From positions 1 through 64,000 of the forward strand of contig JAIQFE010000005.1 in the NCBI GenBank assembly GCA_020073445.1: DNA of 64,000 bases, read 5' to 3'. The notes under the pieces were generated by a model. The model searched no databases, was not told the DNA's origin, and saw only the letters and a program-made list of their open reading frames with translations. This DNA is from Terriglobia bacterium. Its GTDB lineage: Bacteria > Acidobacteriota > Terriglobia > Bryobacterales > Bryobacteraceae. The translations under genes and the position numbers were made by a program. Numbering within the stretch: the first letter of the stretch is position 1; each line of letters opens with the position of its first letter. This document shows, in pieces, positions 58,762 to 64,000 of the stretch.

Positions 58762-61677
58762 CTACTTCATAAGTTCGCGAATCAACACCGCGGGATGCTG
58801 CGCCGTGACGCCGCTGAGATCCGCGACCTGGTGGCGGCACGACGTTCCCGGCGCGGCGAGCACATCCCCGGGCTGCATCGTCTTCACCGCCGGAAGCAGC
58901 TTGCGGTTGGCGATCGCGACCGAAACGTCGTAATGCTCGCGCGTGTAGCCGAAGGAACCGGCCATCCCGCAGCAGCCCGCGTCCAGGTCGACAACGGTAG
59001 CGCCGGGGATCGTCGAGAGCAGGGCTTTCGAAGCATCCAGCAGTCCCATCGATTTCTGGTGGCAGTGGCCGTGGAGCAGAACGCGCTGGGGCCCGGCACT
59101 CAATTTGAGATCGAGCCCCGCCGCGAATTCTTCGAAGAGCATGCACGCTGCGGCGATCGTACGGGCTCTGGCTTGCTGCTCGCCGCGGAGCAGCGAAGGA
59201 ACATCGTCTTTCAGAGAGGAAAGGCAACTCGGCTCAAGGAAGAGTATTTTCCCGCCCCGGTTGGCAATGGGCCATAATCCCTCCACCATCTTCTCGGCCT
59301 GCGCCCGCGCGCCTTCGAGCAGTCCTTGCGAGATGAGCGGACGCCCGCAGCATCCGGGGCGTACCACGTCCACGGAGCATCCGCCACGCTCGAGAACTTC
59401 CACGGCGGCGATGCCGATTTCAGGATCGTAATGATTGGTGAAGGTGTCATTGAAGAGCGTGACTTGTTGCGGGCCTGAAGCGGCTTTATTTCGCTCCGCG
59501 CGCCATCGCGCGAACGTCTGCCGCTTCCATTCGGGCAGCTTGCGGCTGCTGTGTATCCCGATCATGCCGGAGACTGCGCGCGCGGCCCAGTTCGACACAG
59601 GTGCAAAGCGCGATCCCCAAACGGACGCGTCGGCGATTCCACCCAAAGCGCGCGCCCTCAGCGACGTGCCGTGGCGAGTCCAATAATCGGCGAGGAATTC
59701 GCTTTTGAATCGCGCTACGTCCACTCCTACCGGGCACTCCGCTTTGCAGGCGCGGCATTCCAGGCACAAGTCGAGAACATCATAAACGCCCTGATCGCCC
59801 AGCCCGGACTCGCCGAGCTTTCCCGTCATGGCAAGGCGAAGTGTGTTCGCCCGGCCGCGCGTGGAGTCTTTCTCGTCGCGCGTGGCCATGTAAGAGGGGC
59901 ACATCGTCCCGGAGAGTTTCTTGCGGCACGCTCCGACTCCGCTGCACATCTCGACCGCCCCGCCGAATCCGCCGAAGTCGGAATAGTCGAACCACGTGGT
60001 CGGGTTGGGCGTTTTGTACCCGGCTCCGAACCTAAGATTCGAGGTGAGCGGCGGCGAATCGACGATCTTGCCGGGATTGAAGATCCCGTGCGGATCGAAA
60101 GTTCGTTTGATCTCGCGGAAGGCTTCGTACAAGCGGTCGCCGAACATCTGGCGCATGAACGGACCGCGGACCAGGCCGTCGCCATGCTCGCCCGAAAGCG
60201 CACCGCCGAATTCGAGCACCAGATTCGCCACGGCCTTAGCCAGGCTTTCGAACTTGGCGACGCCCTCTTCGGTCTTCATGTTCACGACCGGCCGGACATG
60301 TAAACAACCCACGGAAGCGTGCGCATAGACCCCGGCCGTGGTCCCGTGTTCGTGCACGATCTTCAAAAACCGGCCGATGTACTCGCTGAGCTTTTCCGGC
60401 GCGACCGCGGTGTCCTCGACGAAGGAAATCGACTTGGCGTCTTCCTTCATCGCCATCGAAAGGCCCAGTGCGGCTTCGCGAAGGCTCCAGATACGTGCCT
60501 GCGAAACGGGATCCGTATCGGTGTGATAGCGATAGCCAAGCTTGCGGGCGCGCAGATCTTCTTCCAACGCGACAAGCCTGGGCGGAAGGTCTTCTTTCTT
60601 GTCGCCGTAAAACTCGACGCACAGAGTGGCGGCCGGATCGCCTTCAATGAAGGATTTCCGAATGCGATCGAGATTCGCGTTTTGCCGGGTGTTATCGAGG
60701 ATCGCCTGATCCATCACCTCGACTGCCGACGGCCCGTGGCTCACAATCACCGGCGCTGCGGACAGGGCTTCGAGGAGATCGGCGAACTCGATCACCATCA
60801 CGGCCTTGGCCTTCGGTAGCGGGACCAAACGAAGCTTGGCTTCGAGGACCACGCCCAACGTTCCCTCGGAACCGACCATCATCTTAGCTAGGTTCACGGG
60901 CGCGGCCTGATCCACGAAATCGTTCAGGTTGTAACCGCCGACACGCCGCAGAACCTTGGGATAGCGCCGGTCGATCTCATCCGCATGCTCGGCCGCCAGA
61001 CGCAGCACGGTCTGGTAGCAGCGGGCTTCCATGGTGGCGTCCCCTTGAGGGACGGCATGCCGCGGGATTTCTCGGAACTCGGCGATGCTGCCATCCGAGA
61101 GGACCACGGTCTGCTCCAGCACGTGATCGATAGTCTTGCCGTACAGGACGCTGCGCGCGCCCGCGGAATTGTTCGCCATCATGCCGCCGATGGTCGCGCG
61201 GCTGGCGGTCGAGATATCCGGCGCGAAGCGCAGGCCCAGCGGAGCAAGTTGCGCGTTCAGCTCATCGAGCACCACGCCCGGTTCGACCCGCGCCCAACGC
61301 TCCTCCGCGTTCACCTCAAGGACCCGGTTGAAATACTTCGAGATATCGACTTGCAGGCCTTCGCCGATCGCCTGCCCGGCTTGCGAAGTGCCACCGCCGC
61401 GCATGGTCAGAGGGCATCGCATGCGCCCGCAGATCTGGACGATGCGGATGACGTCTTCGCGGTTCTTGGGAATCGCCACGCCCAGCGGACGGATCATATA
61501 GACGCTGGCGTCGGTGGAATACAACGCGCGCGTGATCGTGTCGAAGCGGACTTCGCCCTGGATCTGGCTTTCGAGTTCTTTCTGAAGGGCCGCGGCGTCA
61601 GTTATCTCTGACCGAGCCGGCTCTGACGGGGCCTCCAACTGCACAAGTTTCAACGAATCGAGAATAGCATTTTGCAT
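58762..61677 (-). CDS. FAD- and Fe-S-binding 2-hydroxyacid dehydrogenase (YdiJ/Dld-II type)
   Basis: The ATG at 61677 gives 971 residues. An FAD-binding PCMH domain (about 55-230, MRGGGTSQAGQAIGEG, then MMANNSAGARSVLYGKT) is followed by the FAD-oxidase C domain (about 235-500, GVYAHASVGCLHVRPVVN, GGALSGEHGDGLVRG). Then comes a ferredoxin-like 4Fe-4S pair (CSGVGACRKKLSGTMC and CLECRACKAECP), and a C-terminal CCG region (RPGCCGRPLISQGL, DAGCCGMAGSFGY). This is the layout of E. coli YdiJ (D-2-hydroxyglutarate dehydrogenase) and fused D-lactate/glycolate dehydrogenases. It feeds electrons to the membrane chain. The substrate is inferred. Confidence 0.88.
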   Translation of the reverse strand: MQNAILDSLKLVQLEAPSEPARSEITDAAALQKELESQIQGEVRFDTITRALYSTDASVYMIRPLGVAIPKNREDVIRIVQICGRMRCPLTMRGGGTSQAGQAIGEGLQVDISKYFNRVLEVNAEERWARVEPGVVLDELNAQLAPLGLRFAPDISTASRATIGGMMANNSAGARSVLYGKTIDHVLEQTVVLSDGSIAEFREIPRHAVPQGDATMEARCYQTVLRLAAEHADEIDRRYPKVLRRVGGYNLNDFVDQAAPVNLAKMMVGSEGTLGVVLEAKLRLVPLPKAKAVMVIEFADLLEALSAAPVIVSHGPSAVEVMDQAILDNTRQNANLDRIRKSFIEGDPAATLCVEFYGDKKEDLPPRLVALEEDLRARKLGYRYHTDTDPVSQARIWSLREAALGLSMAMKEDAKSISFVEDTAVAPEKLSEYIGRFLKIVHEHGTTAGVYAHASVGCLHVRPVVNMKTEEGVAKFESLAKAVANLVLEFGGALSGEHGDGLVRGPFMRQMFGDRLYEAFREIKRTFDPHGIFNPGKIVDSPPLTSNLRFGAGYKTPNPTTWFDYSDFGGFGGAVEMCSGVGACRKKLSGTMCPSYMATRDEKDSTRGRANTLRLAMTGKLGESGLGDQGVYDVLDLCLECRACKAECPVGVDVARFKSEFLADYWTRHGTSLRARALGGIADASVWGSRFAPVSNWAARAVSGMIGIHSSRKLPEWKRQTFARWRAERNKAASGPQQVTLFNDTFTNHYDPEIGIAAVEVLERGGCSVDVVRPGCCGRPLISQGLLEGARAQAEKMVEGLWPIANRGGKILFLEPSCLSSLKDDVPSLLRGEQQARARTIAAACMLFEEFAAGLDLKLSAGPQRVLLHGHCHQKSMGLLDASKALLSTIPGATVVDLDAGCCGMAGSFGYTREHYDVSVAIANRKLLPAVKTMQPGDVLAAPGTSCRHQVADLSGVTAQHPAVLIRELMK

Positions 61678-62742
61678 AATGGGCTGGTGCTCACCAAGCA
61701 GCAGTTGCCCACACCCGCGCTCCTTCTGGACCTGGACAAGTTCGAGGCGAACCTCGCCCGCATGGCCGCCCGCATCAAGGAGTCCGGTAAGTCCTTGCGT
61801 CCGCACGCGAAAGCGCACAAATGCGTGGAGATTGCCAAGCGCCAGGTCGCCGCCGGTGCAATCGGAGTGTGCGTGGCCACCGTGGCCGAGGCCGAACTGA
61901 TGGCGGCCGCCGGGATTCCCGGATTGCTGCTGACCTCTCCTGTCGCCGATCCGCTGAAGATGGCCCGCATCGTAAAAACAGGCGCGATGGTGGTGGTGGA
62001 CCATCCGCAGCAGGTCGCCTGGTACGACGAGGCCGCGGGCGCAGCTGGCAAGAAACTGGATGTCCTTGTGGACCTAGATGTCGGCGATCATCGCACCGGG
62101 GCTCGTTCTCCGGAGGACGCGGCAGAGATCGCCGAGGCCGTGGATATAGCGGCAAATTTGGAACTGCGGGGCCTCCAGGCGTACTCCGTCCTGGGATCGC
62201 ACGCCGGTGGGCTGGAAGAACGCAAGCGCGTCTCAGCGGAATCCTTCCGAGTTGCTTCGCGCGCACTCGGCATTATGCTGCGTCGCGGCCTTTCGACCGA
62301 GATCGTCACCGGTGGTAGCACCGGGACCTGGGATATCGATACGGCGGTGCCGGATCTCACCGAACTTCAGGCTGGATCGTACGTGCTCATGGACCTTGCC
62401 TACCGCCGCGAAGGTCTGGACTTCGAGCCCGCGCTCACCGTCATGGCCACGGTCGTCAGCGCGAATCACGCTGGATTCGTCACCGTCGATGGCGGATACA
62501 AGGCTTTCGCCACCGACCGAGGCTACGGTCCCGAGGCAGTGGATCTGCCCGGATCCAAATACCGCTGGGGGGGAGACGAATTCGGCTATGTGGATATGGC
62601 GAACGATTTGCCCAAGCTCGGCAGCCGCCTCGAATTCATTCCCCCCCACTGCGACCCCACCACGAATCTGTACAACACACTCTATGCTTGCCGCGGAGAT
62701 CAGGTGGAAGCTATCTGGCCGTTGAAGAGCGTTCGATCATGA
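61672..62742 (+). CDS. D-threonine aldolase/D-serine dehydratase-like PLP enzyme
   Basis: A TTG at 61672 starts the frame, overlapping the 5' end of the divergent dehydrogenase gene by 6 bases; GTG at 61687 is an alternative. The 356 residues have the alanine-racemase-type barrel: TPALLLDLDKFEANLARMAA, LRPHAKAHKCVEIAKRQ (PLP lysine in HAKAHK), VDLDVGDHRTGARSPEDAAE, VTGGSTGTWD. The C-terminal metal site is in PPHCDPTTNLYN. The DTA/DSD family cleaves D-threonine to glycine and acetaldehyde or deaminates D-serine. The substrate cannot be chosen from sequence. Confidence 0.85.
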   Translation: MHNGLVLTKQQLPTPALLLDLDKFEANLARMAARIKESGKSLRPHAKAHKCVEIAKRQVAAGAIGVCVATVAEAELMAAAGIPGLLLTSPVADPLKMARIVKTGAMVVVDHPQQVAWYDEAAGAAGKKLDVLVDLDVGDHRTGARSPEDAAEIAEAVDIAANLELRGLQAYSVLGSHAGGLEERKRVSAESFRVASRALGIMLRRGLSTEIVTGGSTGTWDIDTAVPDLTELQAGSYVLMDLAYRREGLDFEPALTVMATVVSANHAGFVTVDGGYKAFATDRGYGPEAVDLPGSKYRWGGDEFGYVDMANDLPKLGSRLEFIPPHCDPTTNLYNTLYACRGDQVEAIWPLKSVRS

Positions 62743-62755
62743 AGGGTGTTTCATG
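62738..62755 (+). terminator. Weak hairpin at the end of the D-threonine-aldolase-like gene
   Basis: CATGAA (62738-62743) and TTCATG (62750-62755) form a 6-base stem around a 6-base loop, overlapping the stop codon. There is no clear T-run after it, so termination is only a suggestion. Confidence 0.25.
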
Positions 62756-62851
62756 TTGGCACTCATCCCAATTAGAATTTGCCGCCAATTTGACTCTGTG
62801 AACGACTCCGGTTATTGACCCCCTGGACCCATCACGTTAACATTCCACGTA

Positions 62852-62891
62852 GTGTGCATGCGCACACCTTTCGGGGTTTGTCCGCAAACCC
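62852..62891. promoter_or_regulatory. Two adjacent hairpins upstream of the TonB-receptor gene
   Basis: GTGTGC/GCACAC with loop ATGC lies at 62852-62867. GGGTTTG/CAAACCC with loop TCCG lies at 62874-62891. Both are perfect and in the 220-base leader of the receptor gene, 70-110 bases upstream of its ATG. They may be operators or a leader RNA structure. No T-tract follows. Confidence 0.4.
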
Positions 62892-62962
62892 AGGGGTTTT
62901 CAAGGGGATTGTAGTCGTAGTCCTGGTTATTCACTGTAGTCAGGCTAAGGGGAAAACGAACC

Positions 62963-64000
62963 ATGAAGTTTATTTCGCTCGTATTGTTAGTCATTCTATT
63001 TACTTGCCTCGCTTTCGGGCAGGGCGCTTTGGGTACTATTACCGGAACAGTAGCCGATCCTAGCGGCGCGGTAGTCGGCAATGCGTCGATCGAGATTAAG
63101 AACACGGCCACAGGGCAAGTCTCTAAAACCGTAACAACTGCCACGGGCAATTACACGGTTCCGCAGCTGCCAGTGGGTTCATACGACTTGACAGTCACAG
63201 TAACCGGCTTCAAAACCTATAAGCGCTCGGGGCTGGATCTGGCTGCGGCGCAGATCATGCGCATTGACATCCCGCTTGAGGTAGGCTCGCAGACGGAATC
63301 GGTTACGGTCACCGCCGAGGCATCGCTACTTAAGACCGAATCCGGCGATCTGACGCATAACGTCACCGCCACGCAACTGGCGGAACTGCCGATTCTCGCT
63401 ACGGGCGGCACCTTCAGCAACAACACTTCAGGTTTCCGCGATCCCTTGGCCCTGGCACGTCTGATGCCCGGCGTTCAGTATGGCGCCAACGGCGGATTTG
63501 TAGTGAACGGAATGCCGGACTCGGTTTTCGGCGCGATGAAATCGCTCCAAATTCGTGTCGAAGGCCAGACTTCCGGCGATCAAGGATTTCTGGCTGGGTA
63601 TACGTCCATTGGGCAGGCCAGCGTGGATGCCGTTCAGGAAGTGGCCGTTCAAACCAGCAACTACGCGGCGGAATACGGCGCCGCCGGCGCAGTGGTCAAT
63701 ATGACCATGAAGTCCGGCACCAATCAGCTCCACGGAACCGCCACGGACTTCGCGGCGAACGAAGTTCTCAATGCCTACCAGCCCTACACGGGACTGAGAT
63801 CCCCCACCAAACGGCACGACTATAGCGGCACCATCGGCGGTCCGCTGTGGATTCCGAAAGTTTACGACGGCAGAAACAAGACCTTCTTGTTCTTCAGTTT
63901 CGAAGAGTTCCGCGAGGACGTGATGGTGCAAACCATTCCTGCGGCTTCCGGTGGGACTCCCACAGTTCCTACCGATGCCTATCGCAACGGCAATTTTGCC
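62963..64000 (+). CDS. TonB-dependent receptor with carboxypeptidase-like regulatory domain, 3' partial
   Basis: The ATG at 62963 follows AAGGGG and gives 346 residues to the window end with no stop. The signal peptide (MKFISLVLLVILFTCLAFG) is followed by a carboxypeptidase-regulatory-like domain (about 20-105: GTITGTVADPSGAVVGNASI, NYTVPQLPVGSYDLTVTV). Next comes a plug domain (from about 120: SVTVTAEASLLKTESGDLTH, GGFVVNGMPDSVFGAMKSLQ). EYGAAGAVVNMTMKSGTNQL is typical of Acidobacterial Oar-like TonB receptors, which are large (about 1,000 residues). It is an outer-membrane importer, often for glycans or peptides. The barrel lies beyond the window. Confidence 0.93.
   Translation, partial: MKFISLVLLVILFTCLAFGQGALGTITGTVADPSGAVVGNASIEIKNTATGQVSKTVTTATGNYTVPQLPVGSYDLTVTVTGFKTYKRSGLDLAAAQIMRIDIPLEVGSQTESVTVTAEASLLKTESGDLTHNVTATQLAELPILATGGTFSNNTSGFRDPLALARLMPGVQYGANGGFVVNGMPDSVFGAMKSLQIRVEGQTSGDQGFLAGYTSIGQASVDAVQEVAVQTSNYAAEYGAAGAVVNMTMKSGTNQLHGTATDFAANEVLNAYQPYTGLRSPTKRHDYSGTIGGPLWIPKVYDGRNKTFLFFSFEEFREDVMVQTIPAASGGTPTVPTDAYRNGNFA

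Overview
The window reads as a piece of chromosome from an Acidobacterium, most likely of the Solibacter/Bryobacter type. This is judged from gene families, not from a database search. The DNA is GC-rich and densely coding. It carries several families typical of that phylum: an ADOP-type giant ABC permease (46293-48788), a VWFA-related Acidobacterial-type protein (44444-46015), the start of a TonB-dependent receptor with a carboxypeptidase-regulatory-like N-terminus (62963-64000, cut by the window end), and many small secreted proteins. One tRNA gene, tRNA-Ser(CGA), lies at 4346-4435. I see no rRNA, CRISPR array, prophage or insertion sequence. The only mobile-type element is a small inverted REP-like pair at 38020-38097.

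Layout. 1-11985: a truncated GH88-type hydrolase, small secreted or cysteine-rich proteins, a POTRA/HEAT protein, the tRNA, a kinase/phosphotransferase/YceI operon, a DksA-type zinc finger, and an L,D-transpeptidase facing a MepK-type murein endopeptidase. 12034-21465: a stress and cell-surface island with a P-type ATPase overlapping a PatZ-like acyl-CoA synthetase/acetyltransferase, OsmC, two double-domain universal stress proteins, a class D sortase beside an LPATG-anchored protein, and a baeRF-type protein. 21614-25637: a small membrane protein divergent from a MacA/MacB-like export operon.

25612-44427 is the metabolic heart of the window and points to plant-derived aromatic compounds. One set fits the hydroquinone meta-cleavage route: ring-cleaving dioxygenase, maleylacetate reductase, two-subunit CoA-transferase and a 3-oxoadipyl-CoA-type thiolase. 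A second set is a tight three-gene operon: an enoyl-CoA hydratase/3-hydroxyacyl-CoA dehydrogenase fusion, a feruloyl-CoA-synthase-like ligase and an amidohydrolase. It matches the logic of actinobacterial hydroxycinnamate side-chain shortening (CouLMNO/PhdABCE) and faces a divergent MFS transporter. A TadE/TadE/TadG cassette with a cysteine-less thioredoxin-like protein (32143-35847) sits between the parts of the first set.

44444-64000 holds surface and envelope functions: a VWA protein, the ADOP permease, a very large secreted beta-helix protein with two near-duplicate LamG domains, membrane glycosyltransferase-like proteins, an acyltransferase, an MFS transporter overlapping it tail to tail, a YdiJ-type FAD/Fe-S dehydrogenase, a D-threonine-aldolase-like enzyme and the partial TonB receptor.

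Most assignments rest on motifs and overall resemblance read from the translated sequence. Start codons were chosen from ribosome-binding sites, signal peptides and operon overlaps. No stretch above about 300 bases is without a gene.
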